From: Arthrobacter sp. Leaf137
Lineage (GTDB): Bacteria > Actinomycetota > Actinomycetes > Actinomycetales > Micrococcaceae
DNA: 64,000 nucleotides
Reading direction: 5' to 3'
NCBI RefSeq assembly: GCF_001423525.1
Contig: NZ_LMOI01000020.1
Span: 960 to 64,959, forward strand
The position numbers and the translations under genes are program-made. Positions 26,232-34,772 of the stretch are shown in pieces. The notes under the pieces were generated by a model. That model searched no databases and was not told the DNA's origin. It worked only from the letters and a program-made list of their open reading frames with translations. The number at the start of each line of letters is the position of its first letter. Position 1 is the first letter of the stretch.

Positions 26232-26546
26232 ATGACCACCGCAACGGAACACCGGCTGACCGCGTCCGGGGAACGCGCAGAGTCAGCCGGCAGCACAGCC
26301 CAGCCACTGGACCTGGGGCTGCTGGTCACCCTCAATTCGCGCATGCATTGCCGCACGCCGATGCAGCGGATCGATCCGCAGGACCTGCCCGTCGGGCAGC
26401 CTGTTTACGTCGATGGAACCGGGGTGCTGCCCGCCGGACCGGCCACAGCGGCCGGAACCGTCGTCACCTACCGTTGCGCCTGCGGCTTCACCCTCGACGA
26501 TCCCGCCTTCAGCGCCACGGTCAGCGACCAGGCCCTGGCCAGCTGA
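26232..26546 (+). CDS. Small protein of unknown function with a cysteine pair
   Basis: 104 residues starting MTTATEHRLTAS; an in-frame ATG at 26160 would give 128. The C-terminal half reads like a compact fold with VTYRCACGFTLDD; together with an earlier MHCRTP it offers three cysteines that could hold a metal. The N-terminal 30 residues are polar. AAGGATG lies about ten bases before the ATG at 26232. It is divergent from the siderophore operon and may share its regulatory region, but nothing else ties it to iron. I recognise no family. Confidence 0.5.
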   Translation: MTTATEHRLTASGERAESAGSTAQPLDLGLLVTLNSRMHCRTPMQRIDPQDLPVGQPVYVDGTGVLPAGPATAAGTVVTYRCACGFTLDDPAFSATVSDQALAS

Positions 26547-26669
26547 CGCCGGAATACAGGCAGTGCCGTCATTTAGCTGGACCGGTTCGCCTTAGCTGTA
26601 ACGCTGCAGCTAACCCGGGCCGCTCCCACTAACGGGGCGCCCGATGGCGGCAGCCGAACAACTGCCGCG

Positions 26670-26999
26670 CTATCCCTCCGGCCAGTCGACGAACTGTTCG
26701 TACCCTTCGTGCTTGCGGAGGTAGCTGGAGATGAAGGGGCAGTGTGGAATGACCCGCTTGCCGGTAGCCACAACGTCGTCCAGGGCGAAGTGCGCCAGCA
26801 CCTTGCCAAGGCCCCGGCCTTCGAAGTCCTGGCCCGTCTCGGTGTGGGTGAAGTCGATGTGGCCCGGCAGGTCCCGGAAGAAGGACTGCACGGCGAGCCT
26901 GCCGCCCACCAGCAGTTCATACCGGTGCTGCGCGTCGTTGCGCCGCAGCGTGACATCGGGGGCGAACCTATCCTCGGTGGACAACGTGTTCTCGGTCAT
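26670..26999 (-). CDS. Short GNAT-family N-acetyltransferase (COG2388/YjdJ type)
   Basis: 109 residues of the minimal GCN5-related group. The acetyl-CoA loop is GRGLGKVLAHFALDD, followed by RVIPHCPFISSYLRKHEGY, the hallmark of this short family (conserved PxC and the aromatic C-terminus). The protein is cytoplasmic; the acceptor is unknown. It converges on the small gene at 26232 and is followed upstream by the acyltransferase gene in the same direction. Confidence 0.85.
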   Translation of the reverse strand: MTENTLSTEDRFAPDVTLRRNDAQHRYELLVGGRLAVQSFFRDLPGHIDFTHTETGQDFEGRGLGKVLAHFALDDVVATGKRVIPHCPFISSYLRKHEGYEQFVDWPEG

Positions 27000-27014
27000 G
27001 GTTCGACACTGGCA

Positions 27015-28370
27015 CTACTTCACCCCGCTGGCAATGCCCTTCCGCCCCCTCCTGTGCCCGGCACGCCTGCGCGTACCAGCGGCGTCCGTTTTGCGTCGAG
27101 GGACCGGACTCCGCCAAGGCAACGCGCCGAGGATCAGTTGGGTGAGGGCAAAGAAGGCGGCTCCGGTTCCCAGCAGGGCAAGGGTGAGGCCGCCCAGTGC
27201 AGCATCCGCCACCGGAAGGAAAACCACCACGACGGCGGCCCCCGCCGCGGCGGGCTTGGCACCGGAGCCCGGACTCGCCGTCGGGGTGTCCTCGAGGCGC
27301 CCGAAGGCGGCGATGACGGGAAGCAGCAGGAGCAGCAGCGCCAGCAGGACCACGGCGCGTGCCCACCACCATTCGGGCGTTCCGGACTCCGGTTTCGGAA
27401 CGGGCGCAAGGAGCAGCAGGCCGGACAGCGCCACCAGCAGGGGCAAGTGCCAGAGATACACCGTAAGGGACCGGGCACACGCGATCCGCAGCGCCCTGCT
27501 GAGCCACGGCCACGAAGCCACCCCCTCCAGGACCGGCCGCGCCGCCTCCATGATGGCCGCCTGGGATACGCCCAGCAGCAGGAGGCACAGGTTGGGCGGG
27601 TTGAGGTTCACCAGCATGTTCCCCGTGTAAAGCCCCAAGCCCGTCACAGCACCCAGGAGGACATTCGCGGCGAGGGCCACCGCTGCCAGCCAGGAGCGTG
27701 ACAGGCCGGCCAGTTTGCCATCGGCGATGAGGAAGCCCACCTGCTGGACGGCGCACCACAGGAACAGCAGGTTGATGTTGGCCAGGAGCGGCAGGGTGCC
27801 GCGCAGGCAATCGACGGCCACCACCAGCGCAGTGAGCAGGAGGAAAGTCCGCCAGGGGGCACGGGCGTGGAATGCGGCAAGCAGGGGGATGTTCAGCTGC
27901 GCCGCGAGGTATGCGGCCAGGAACCACAGCGGCATCCCTGCCCCTGCTGCCATCAGCCCGATGACCTGGGGGTGCACACCGAGGAGCTGGGCGGCGCCGA
28001 GCCCCAGGAACATCGCGGCAAGCAGGGCCGTGGCGGGCCTGACCAGCCGCAGCAGGCGTGCTCTGATGAACAGGGCAGCCGTGCCGCCGTTTGCCGCAAG
28101 CCGCCGCCAGGACTCCAGGCCCGTCATCCCGCCGGTAACGAAGAACACCGGCATGACCATGAAGATCCAGATGACCGGCTCGAACCAGCGCTGCTCGGCG
28201 AGGGTGTTCTGCGTGGTCACCGTACCGTCGGCGTGCAGCACGGGGCTGACCATCATGCAGTGTCCCACCACCACCAGGGCCAGGCAGGCGAACCGGACAA
28301 GGTCGATCACCGGATCACGGCCCGCCGTGCCCGTCCGGAGGCTTCCGCTCAGGCCGCCGGCGGTACCCAC
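27015..28370 (-). CDS. Acyltransferase 3 family membrane protein
   Basis: 451 residues with about ten membrane helices. The N-terminal IDLVRFACLALVVVGHCMM carries the family's catalytic-type His after the first helix, and WIFMVMPVFFVTGGM follows in the second. Such enzymes transfer acyl groups to surface sugars, lipids or antibiotics. The frame opens with a GTG at 28370 behind a weak ribosome site; the start is uncertain by a few residues. The C-terminal 30 residues are Arg-rich and cytoplasmic. It reads leftward, 15 bases before the GNAT gene, so the two may be co-transcribed. Confidence 0.82.
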   Translation of the reverse strand: MGTAGGLSGSLRTGTAGRDPVIDLVRFACLALVVVGHCMMVSPVLHADGTVTTQNTLAEQRWFEPVIWIFMVMPVFFVTGGMTGLESWRRLAANGGTAALFIRARLLRLVRPATALLAAMFLGLGAAQLLGVHPQVIGLMAAGAGMPLWFLAAYLAAQLNIPLLAAFHARAPWRTFLLLTALVVAVDCLRGTLPLLANINLLFLWCAVQQVGFLIADGKLAGLSRSWLAAVALAANVLLGAVTGLGLYTGNMLVNLNPPNLCLLLLGVSQAAIMEAARPVLEGVASWPWLSRALRIACARSLTVYLWHLPLLVALSGLLLLAPVPKPESGTPEWWWARAVVLLALLLLLLPVIAAFGRLEDTPTASPGSGAKPAAAGAAVVVVFLPVADAALGGLTLALLGTGAAFFALTQLILGALPWRSPVPRRKTDAAGTRRRAGHRRGRKGIASGVK

Positions 28371-28476
28371 CGTGCACCCCGGAGCGTCCCGGCGCTGTTC
28401 ACAGGACTATTGTGCGCCCGCCACCTGGGGCGGAGAAGGGTTGAGCGGCCGGGGCAGGAGTTGAAGTGCCGCGCAG

Positions 28477-28881
28477 TTAAAGTGACACAGCTATAAGGCC
28501 GAGGACGACGGCGAGCAGCGGCGTGGCGCCTTGGGTTGCGGCCGCGCGGAGGTACTTGCGGCCGGACAGGGCCAGGACCAGCGCCGCCAGCAGCATCGAG
28601 CCGCAGCTGGCGAAGATGAGGGTCCATCCGGCCACATCCTGTGCCGAGCCGTCCGCGCCGAAAGCCACCAGGCCTACGCCAACAAGGGCGCCAACGGCCA
28701 GGAACAGGTTATAGAAGCCCTGGTTGTACGCGAGCGGCTTGGTGATCTCCGCGTTTTCCTGGGACTCGATGCTGAAACGCTTCCACGTTGCCGGTTTGGT
28801 CCAGGTCAAAGACTCCATCGTGAAGATGAAGACGTGCAGCGCGGCAGCAAGGAACGCGAAAAAGAGGGAGGCCAGGATCAT
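28477..28881 (-). CDS. DUF1304-family membrane protein
   Basis: 134 residues with four hydrophobic helices. The loop between TM1 and TM2 holds the conserved HVFIFTMESLTW and NQGFYNLFLA segments of DUF1304. It is a small inner-membrane protein of unknown function. It is followed downstream by the acyltransferase gene in the same direction after about 100 bases. Confidence 0.87.
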   Translation of the reverse strand: MILASLFFAFLAAALHVFIFTMESLTWTKPATWKRFSIESQENAEITKPLAYNQGFYNLFLAVGALVGVGLVAFGADGSAQDVAGWTLIFASCGSMLLAALVLALSGRKYLRAAATQGATPLLAVVLGLIAVSL

Positions 28882-28927
28882 TGCTCGATCCTAGCCTCCC
28901 TCCCCTGTGTTCCTTCGCGTCTGGGGC

Positions 28928-29803
28928 CTAGCGCGTCAGCGTGGCCAGCGTGGCGCCCGCGAACTCTCCGGCGGACCGGTTCCAGTGGCCCAGGAGCGCC
29001 TGCAGGTTTTCACCGTCGGCGCGGTGGGCGGGGAGCTGCTCCTGCAGGGTGGCCAGCACCCCGGTGCGCAGCTCGGTGTTGAAGTTGACCTTGCCAACAT
29101 TCATGGCCGCGGCCTTCACCAGCTCTTCGGCCGGAATACCGGAGGCGCCGTGCAGGACCAGCGGAAGGTGGGTCCGCACGGCGATGTCCTGCAGCACGTC
29201 CCAGCGCAGCTGCGGGTCACCCTTGTACTTGCCATGGACATTGCCCACGGCAACGGCAAGAAGCTGGGCGCCGGTACGGGCCACAAAGTCTTCCACCTGC
29301 GCGGAGTCGGTCAGCCCTGCCACGGCAACGCCGGACTGGTCTGCAGGTTCGCCGGCCGAGAAGGCGCGGTCCTCGTCGCCGGCCAGGCCGCCGAGTTCGG
29401 CTTCCAGCACCACATCGGGATGCCCGTTGGCTGCCAGCAGTTCCCGGGCGGCCACCACCAGGGCGATGTTCTCCTCGTAAGGCAAGGACGAACCGTCGGC
29501 GAGTACCGAGTCCGCCCCCGCCGCGACGGCGTCGGCCATCACCGCGAGGTCTGTGGCGTGGTCGAGTTGCACCGCGACCGGCACGGAGGCCGCGTCGGCC
29601 AGGCCCCGGAGGGCCGCGATCAGGCGGAGCCCGTTGGGGGTGGCGGCCGTTTTGGGAGCCACGAGCAGGATGACGCCGCGGCCGGATTCCTCGGCCGCGC
29701 CCACCACAGCCAGGGCGGTGGTGAAGTCGTAGCAGGTGAAGGCGGGAACGGCGGAGCCCTGTTGCAGCGCGGAGGTGACGAGGTGGTCGAGTCGGGTGCG
29801 CAT
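28928..29803 (-). CDS. Class II ketose-bisphosphate aldolase family protein
   Basis: 291 residues of the FBA class II/GatY-KbaY fold. The catalytic Asp81 and zinc ligand His82 are in QLDHATD; further zinc ligands are His190 (GNVHGKY) and His218 (LHGASG). Conserved EAELGG lies at about 134. The ATG at 29803 shares its A with the permease TGA (TGATG), so translation is coupled. It ends a unit that also encodes a GntP permease, a beta-hydroxyacid dehydrogenase and a DUF1537 kinase. Its substrate is therefore likely a phosphorylated sugar-acid derivative, not fructose 1,6-bisphosphate. The length is slightly short for housekeeping FBA. Confidence 0.85.
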   Translation of the reverse strand: MRTRLDHLVTSALQQGSAVPAFTCYDFTTALAVVGAAEESGRGVILLVAPKTAATPNGLRLIAALRGLADAASVPVAVQLDHATDLAVMADAVAAGADSVLADGSSLPYEENIALVVAARELLAANGHPDVVLEAELGGLAGDEDRAFSAGEPADQSGVAVAGLTDSAQVEDFVARTGAQLLAVAVGNVHGKYKGDPQLRWDVLQDIAVRTHLPLVLHGASGIPAEELVKAAAMNVGKVNFNTELRTGVLATLQEQLPAHRADGENLQALLGHWNRSAGEFAGATLATLTR

Positions 29804-31269
29804 CAGACGCCCAGGCCGCCTACGAGGATCCACACCAGGAAGGTCAGGGCGAAGCCGGCCAGGCCCAGGACCGTGGTGAGCACGGTCCAGGTCTTGAGGC
29901 CGTCGGAGACGGTGAGGCCGTAGTAGCGCACCACGGTCCAGAAGCCGGCGTCGGTAACGTGGGACAGTCCCAGTGCGCCGAAGCCGATGGCGATGACGAT
30001 CACGGCGATCTGTGCCGGGCTGTAACCGCCTTCCATGACGGCGGAGGTCAGCAGGCCGGTGGTGGTCACGATGGCCACGGTGGCCGACCCCTGGGCGGCG
30101 CGCAGTGCCAGCGAGATCACGAAGCCGAGTGCAATGACGGGCAGGCCGAGGTGGTCCAGGGTCTGGGACAGCGCTGCACCGATGCCGGAAGTACGGAGGA
30201 CTTCACCGAACACACCGCCGGCGGCCACCACCATCAGGATGGACGCGATGGGAGGCAGTGCGCCTTCGAAGATTTCACCGGTTTCCTTCAGCGACCAGTT
30301 GCGGCGGACGGCCAGCAGGAAGAAGGAGAGCGCCACGGCCACCAGGAGGGCGAAGAACGGGTTGCCGACGAAGGCGGCCAGGCCGTACCAGGAGTTGTCC
30401 TTGGGGATGGTCAGCGTACCCAGGGTGCCGAGGAGGATCTGCACGATGGGGGCGGCGATGAGGAAGATGATCAGGCCGGGACGGGGCGGAGCGATGGCGG
30501 AGGCGCCGGGGCCGTCGTGGCCCACCTTGACCAGCGAGTCGGAGCCGAACTCCTCAACCTGGGCCTTGACCGAGGGAAGGAGTTCGTATTCCTTGCGGTT
30601 CATGATGCTGGCCACCCAGTAGGACAGGAAGCCGAGGGGAATACAGATGGCCAGCGAGATCAGCGTGATCAGTCCGATGTCCGCGCCGAAGACGCCGGCG
30701 CCGGCAACGATGCCGGGGTGCGGCGGGACGGCAACGTGGATGGAGAGCATGATGCCGGCCATGGGCAGGCCGAACTTGACCGGGTGGACCTTGGCGATCT
30801 TGGCGAAGGCGTAGACGATCGGCACCAGGACGATGACGCCCACCTCGAAGAACACGGGGATGGCCACGAGGAAGCCGACGGCGGTGAGGGCCACCGCGAC
30901 CCGCTTGGCGCCAAGCTTCTCGGTGAAGTGTGCGGCCAGCGACTGCACACCGCCGGAGACCTCGATCATCCGGCCCAGCACTGCGCCGAGGGCAATCAGC
31001 AGCGCCACCTTGCCCATGGTGCTGCCCACGCCGTTGGCCACAACGGTGAACACATCCTTGAGCGGGATCTGGGAGGCCACGGCCACCAGGATGCTGACGG
31101 TCAGCAGGGCCACGAAGGCCTGGATCTTGAAGCGGATGATCATTACCAGCAGCACGGCGATGCCAAGCGCTGCGATGGTCAGCAGCAGCGGAGTGCCGAG
31201 CTCAACTGCGGGTTTAATGGCCGGGGCGTCGGCCGCCCGCACCATCAGCGGGCTAATGAGGTGGTTCAC
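29803..31269 (-). CDS. GntP-family gluconate/sugar-acid:H+ symporter
   Basis: 488 residues with about twelve to fourteen membrane helices and the GntP signature region (PVFFEVGVIVLVPIVYAFAK, HVAVPPHPG). Members import gluconate, tetronates or similar hydroxy acids. I chose the GTG at 31269 (VNHLISPLMV) since AAAGGAG lies nine bases upstream; an in-frame ATG 15 codons earlier lacks this. A 15-base-pair hairpin (31353-31390) separates it from the dehydrogenase gene upstream, which may lower expression of the distal genes. Confidence 0.9.
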   Translation of the reverse strand: MNHLISPLMVRAADAPAIKPAVELGTPLLLTIAALGIAVLLVMIIRFKIQAFVALLTVSILVAVASQIPLKDVFTVVANGVGSTMGKVALLIALGAVLGRMIEVSGGVQSLAAHFTEKLGAKRVAVALTAVGFLVAIPVFFEVGVIVLVPIVYAFAKIAKVHPVKFGLPMAGIMLSIHVAVPPHPGIVAGAGVFGADIGLITLISLAICIPLGFLSYWVASIMNRKEYELLPSVKAQVEEFGSDSLVKVGHDGPGASAIAPPRPGLIIFLIAAPIVQILLGTLGTLTIPKDNSWYGLAAFVGNPFFALLVAVALSFFLLAVRRNWSLKETGEIFEGALPPIASILMVVAAGGVFGEVLRTSGIGAALSQTLDHLGLPVIALGFVISLALRAAQGSATVAIVTTTGLLTSAVMEGGYSPAQIAVIVIAIGFGALGLSHVTDAGFWTVVRYYGLTVSDGLKTWTVLTTVLGLAGFALTFLVWILVGGLGV

Positions 31270-31352
31270 GATGGGTGTCTCCTTTGACGTGCCAGTCTTC
31301 CAGAAGACGGGCAATAAGGCGCCGGTTGTTTCTAAGGGGAGTAACGCGAGAG

Positions 31353-31390
31353 GTACGACGGCGGCGGAGGGGGGACCGCCGCCGTCGTAC
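31353..31390. terminator. Intercistronic hairpin between dehydrogenase and permease genes
   Basis: A perfect 15-base inverted repeat (31353-31367 with 31376-31390, arm GTACGACGGCGGCGG) has an eight-base G-rich loop and no T run on the minus strand. It lies 26 bases after the dehydrogenase stop and about 80 before the permease start. It may act as an attenuator or an RNA-stability element inside the operon. Confidence 0.55.
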
Positions 31391-31415
31391 GTATTGGGGG
31401 GCTGCCGGTTGGTAC

Positions 31416-32315
31416 TTAGGGGGTGCGCTTGGCGGGGGCTACCACCTTGATGACTGCGGAGTCATCGGCGGCGGCGAGGCCCTGTGCCTGGCCCAGCAGG
31501 TAGAGCTGCTCCGCAGCGGCAGCAACGGGGGCTGCCAGGCCGGCGGCGCGGGTGGCTTTGCCCACGATGCCCATGTCCTTGACGAAGATGTCCAGGCGGG
31601 AGAGGACCTCGGCGCCTTCCTCGTTATAGGCCTCAAGGATGCGCGGGCCGCGGTTGGAGAGCATGAAGGAACCTGCCGCGCCGGCTTCGAGGGCGGCGAG
31701 GGTCTTGGCCTGGTCGAGGCCGAGCGCGTCCGCCAGGGCCAGGGCCTCGGCGGCGGCCGCGATGTGGACGCCGCAGAGGAGCTGGTTGACCGTCTTCAGG
31801 GCCTGGCCGTCGCCGGGCTTGTCGCCCACCACGGTGAGCGTGGAGGCCAGCAGTTCCAGCGCGGGCGCCGCCTTTTCGCGGGCTTCGGGCGAAGCGCCGA
31901 CGACGATCAGCAGGTCGCCTTCACCGGCACGCTTGGGTCCGCCGGAGAGCGGCGCGTCAACGAGCTCGACGCCGAACGCAGCCAGTTTTTCGACGGTGGC
32001 CGGGATGGCTTCGGTGCCGACGGTGCTGCCCAGGATCACGACGGCGCCCGGCTCCAGGACGGAGGCCACGCCGTTCTCGCCGAAGAGGACGTCGTTGAGC
32101 TGCTCGCCGTTGCGGACGGCGAGGAGTACCGCGTCGGCACCCTTGGCTGCCTCGCGGGCGGTGCCGAAGGTGGCGATGCCGGCTTCTTCAGCGAGCTTCA
32201 GGCGCGGTTCGGCGATGTCGAAGCCGTGCACGGTCAGCTGCGAGGCGAGGCGGGTCGCCATGGGCAGGCCCATGGCGCCAAGGCCCAGAACGGTGACGGT
32301 GTAGTTGCTGGTCAT
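31416..32315 (-). CDS. Beta-hydroxyacid dehydrogenase, LtnD/tartronate-semialdehyde-reductase type
   Basis: 299 residues. The Rossmann loop is VLGLGAMGLPMA (from about 9), the substrate-binding motif is DAPLSGGPKRAGEG (120-133), and the catalytic lysine is Lys174 in KTVNQLLCG. This is the 6-phosphogluconate-like family that includes L-threonate/D-erythronate 2-dehydrogenase (LtnD) and 2-hydroxy-3-oxopropionate reductase. Next to a DUF1537 kinase it most likely oxidises a four-carbon sugar acid at C2. The ATG at 32315 has GGAGA nine bases upstream. It starts 37 bases after the kinase gene. Confidence 0.88.
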   Translation of the reverse strand: MTSNYTVTVLGLGAMGLPMATRLASQLTVHGFDIAEPRLKLAEEAGIATFGTAREAAKGADAVLLAVRNGEQLNDVLFGENGVASVLEPGAVVILGSTVGTEAIPATVEKLAAFGVELVDAPLSGGPKRAGEGDLLIVVGASPEAREKAAPALELLASTLTVVGDKPGDGQALKTVNQLLCGVHIAAAAEALALADALGLDQAKTLAALEAGAAGSFMLSNRGPRILEAYNEEGAEVLSRLDIFVKDMGIVGKATRAAGLAAPVAAAAEQLYLLGQAQGLAAADDSAVIKVVAPAKRTP

Positions 32316-32352
32316 GGTGTTCTCCGTTGAATTTTTTGGGGTGTTGTGGGGA

Positions 32353-33843
32353 TCAGAAGGTGTTGCTGAGCTTGCGGGTGACCTGGGCCAGGGAGTCGTC
32401 GTCACCTACGTTGCCGGCGAAGACGATGTACGGGATGCCCTTGGCAGGCCCGTCCACAGGTTCCCAGAGGGAGACGATGCCCGGCAGCATGGGGCCGCGG
32501 ACAATGCCGTGGCGGATTTCCAGGCCGTGGGCTGCGACGTCCGAGGAGGTGATGCCGCCCTTGGCGATGACGAACCGCGGCGGGAAGGTCTTCAGGGTGC
32601 GGTTGACCACGGCGACGACGGCGGCGGACACGGTGCGTGCGATCCGGAGGCTTTCGGCGGCGTCGTCGGTCTTGATCAGGAGCCGGCTGGTGTGCACGAT
32701 GACGTCGCCGCCGCGGAGGGCCTCGACCACGGCGTCCACGGTGGCGTCCAGGTGCGCGGCCGCCTGCGCCGGATCGGCGAGGAGTTTCTCGACGTCGATC
32801 TCGATGATGCTTGCGGAGCTGTGTTCGGCCGTGAGGACGTTCAGCTGGCGGGTGGTGACGCCCACGTGCGAGCCCACTACGATCAGGCCGCCGGCGGTTG
32901 AGGGCGTATTGCCTTCGTAAGCTTCCTCAGCGGTCAGGGCGGTGCGGACTTCCTGGCCGATGCGGCCGCGGACGAACGGCGGGCCGACGCGGTAAAGGAG
33001 GTTCTTGCCGCGGCGCTCGGCTTCTTCCAGGCCGAGTGCCAGTGCGCGGAAGTCGTTCTCGGTGACGATGTCCGCCACGATCGGGGTGGAGTTGGTGGCC
33101 CCCTCGATGGCGTCGGCGATGGCCTTGGCGCAGATGGCGGGGTCCTGGGCGGCGGAGCCGGCGCGGATGGTGTCCAGGTCCAGGACGATCACGGAGTCAG
33201 CGGTGAACCGGCCCTTGGACTTTTCCTCCACATATTCCGCCATGACGGAGGTGGCGAAGCCGAAGCTGGCGTCCTTGGCGAATTCGGTTTCGGAGACCGG
33301 GACCAGTGTGCCGGCGGTTTCGCCCGTGCCGCGCATGTAGTGCACGCCGCCGATGGTGACGCGGCCGGCGTCGGGGAAGGCGGGGACCAGCACGACGCCG
33401 TCGGTGGTTTCACCGCTCACCTCGCTGACCGTGGCGGCGATGACGTCCGGCTCCAGCGGGTAGTGGCCGCGGAGGGTGGAGTCGCTACGGCTGACGAACC
33501 CCAGCCGCAGTCCTGCATTTGAGCTGGAACCGGCGGCGGTGAGGGCGTTGCGGACCACTTCCTCGTTACGGGCGGCGGCTTCGGCAGGGTCCAGGCTGCG
33601 GGTGTTGGTCAGGACGTAGACCGCCGGCTTGGACTGGCTGAAGGCCCAGGCGAAATCCTCGACGTCCCACTGGGTGAGCACGGGCAGGTCTGCCACGGAC
33701 TGCGTTCCGGTGGGGTCGTCGTCGAGCACTACCAGGACGCGGGGAGTCTCCGCGTTGGAAGCGGCCAGGGTGCTGGCCACCAGGGCTGCGGGGATGGGGA
33801 AGTCCGCGGGATAGGCGGCCAGGACGTCTGCTTCAAGCGTCAC
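32353..33843 (-). CDS. Four-carbon acid sugar kinase family protein (DUF1537)
   Basis: 496 residues of the OtnK/DtnK family. The N-terminal domain (about 30-270) has VLDDDPTGTQS, LTNTRSLDP and SRSDSTLRGHYPLE; the C-terminal nucleotide-binding domain (about 290-490) has VVGSHVGVTT and FVIAKGGITSSDVA. Characterised members phosphorylate 3-oxo-tetronates or D-threonate at O4. The GTG at 33843 has GGAG seven bases upstream; a start at 33882 would add 13 residues. First gene of the leftward sugar-acid operon, it diverges from the GntR regulator, and two candidate operators lie between them. Confidence 0.9.
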   Translation of the reverse strand: MTLEADVLAAYPADFPIPAALVASTLAASNAETPRVLVVLDDDPTGTQSVADLPVLTQWDVEDFAWAFSQSKPAVYVLTNTRSLDPAEAAARNEEVVRNALTAAGSSSNAGLRLGFVSRSDSTLRGHYPLEPDVIAATVSEVSGETTDGVVLVPAFPDAGRVTIGGVHYMRGTGETAGTLVPVSETEFAKDASFGFATSVMAEYVEEKSKGRFTADSVIVLDLDTIRAGSAAQDPAICAKAIADAIEGATNSTPIVADIVTENDFRALALGLEEAERRGKNLLYRVGPPFVRGRIGQEVRTALTAEEAYEGNTPSTAGGLIVVGSHVGVTTRQLNVLTAEHSSASIIEIDVEKLLADPAQAAAHLDATVDAVVEALRGGDVIVHTSRLLIKTDDAAESLRIARTVSAAVVAVVNRTLKTFPPRFVIAKGGITSSDVAAHGLEIRHGIVRGPMLPGIVSLWEPVDGPAKGIPYIVFAGNVGDDDSLAQVTRKLSNTF

Positions 33844-33899
33844 AGTGCACTCCGTTGTGTTGCGATCCGGGGGCCGGATCAAGGTGTAAATGAATCTGT

Positions 33900-33976
33900 A
33901 AGATGTCTGACATCTTGCATTTGAATGCTAGTGTGGCACACGACATAAAAGACGCGCAAGTAGACTTGTCAGACAT
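33900..33976. promoter_or_regulatory. Twin operator sites for the GntR regulator
   Basis: Two matching palindromes lie in the divergent promoter region. Site 1 is AAGATGTC-T-GACATCTT at 33900-33916, perfect over 17 bases; site 2 is TTGTC-A-GACAT at 33966-33976. Both share the core TGTC-N-GACA. Their centres (33908, 33971) are 63 bases apart, six helical turns, so one regulator could hold both on the same face. The pattern fits FadR/FCD-subfamily GntR operators. Confidence 0.75.
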
Positions 33977-34016
33977 ATCCGCCGGGTAGACGCCCACGGC
34001 AGGAATCGGGGGAACC

Positions 34017-34721
34017 ATGGCAAGGAAATCGTTGGTTGGCGTTGTGGCCGACGAACTGCTGGACCGCATCATCGACGGCGAATTTCCGCCCGGATCAACC
34101 GTCCCCGGCGAGCACGAACTGAGCGCCCGCCACGAGGTCAGCCGGATGACGGTCCGCGAAGCCATGAAGACGCTGCAGGCGCAGCAGATCCTCAGCGTTG
34201 AGCGTGGCCGGGGCACCTTCGTGAACCCGCTGAACAGGTGGACCTCACTTGAAGCCGTGCTCCGCGCGGCATCGGAGGGCAAGAACGAAGCCGAAGCTTC
34301 CGTACAGCTCATCGAACTCCGGCGCATGCTGGAAACCGGAGCCTGCGAGCTGGCTGCAGGCCGGATCTCCGAGGCGGATACCGAATCCCTGTTCGCCTAC
34401 ATTGCGGCGATGAAGGCCGCCCACGCCGTCAACGACGTCACGTCCTTCGTAGAAGCCGACCTCGCCTTCCACGACGTCATCCTGCGCGCTTCCGGCAACG
34501 TGTTCGTATCCGTATTGTTTGAACCGCTGCACCGCGTCCTGGAAAAGCGCCGGGCCGAAACGTCTGCCGTTCCGGCCATCCAGGAGCACGCCATCGGCCA
34601 CCACCAGAACATCGCAGAGGCCCTGCAGTCAGGCGACGCCACCCGCTCCCGGCTGGCCATGGACGCCCACATGCAGCAGACGCTGGACGACCTGAAGAAC
34701 CTGGTGCTCCCCGCCAAATAG
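34017..34721 (+). CDS. GntR-family regulator, FadR/FCD subfamily
   Basis: 234 residues. The N-terminal winged helix (about 1-75) has GEHELSARHEVSRMTVREAMKTL as recognition element. The C-terminal helical FCD domain carries the metal-binding residues Asp and His in VEADLAFHDVIL, and later histidines in AIGHHQNIAEAL and AMDAHMQQTL. Such proteins release DNA on binding a carboxylic acid. The gene is divergent from the sugar-acid operon, which it very likely controls through the twin sites at 33900-33976. The inducer is probably the imported sugar acid or its oxidised or phosphorylated form. Confidence 0.9.
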   Translation: MARKSLVGVVADELLDRIIDGEFPPGSTVPGEHELSARHEVSRMTVREAMKTLQAQQILSVERGRGTFVNPLNRWTSLEAVLRAASEGKNEAEASVQLIELRRMLETGACELAAGRISEADTESLFAYIAAMKAAHAVNDVTSFVEADLAFHDVILRASGNVFVSVLFEPLHRVLEKRRAETSAVPAIQEHAIGHHQNIAEALQSGDATRSRLAMDAHMQQTLDDLKNLVLPAK

Positions 34722-34772
34722 CCGTCCCCTCGCGGGAATGCACGGCCGGGCGAGACCAAATTTCCGCCTGGG

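Noticed and set aside
29959..31287. 442-codon plus-strand frame opposite the GntP permease
   Set aside because: Asp/His/Gly/Gln-rich mirror of a membrane protein; no ribosome site.
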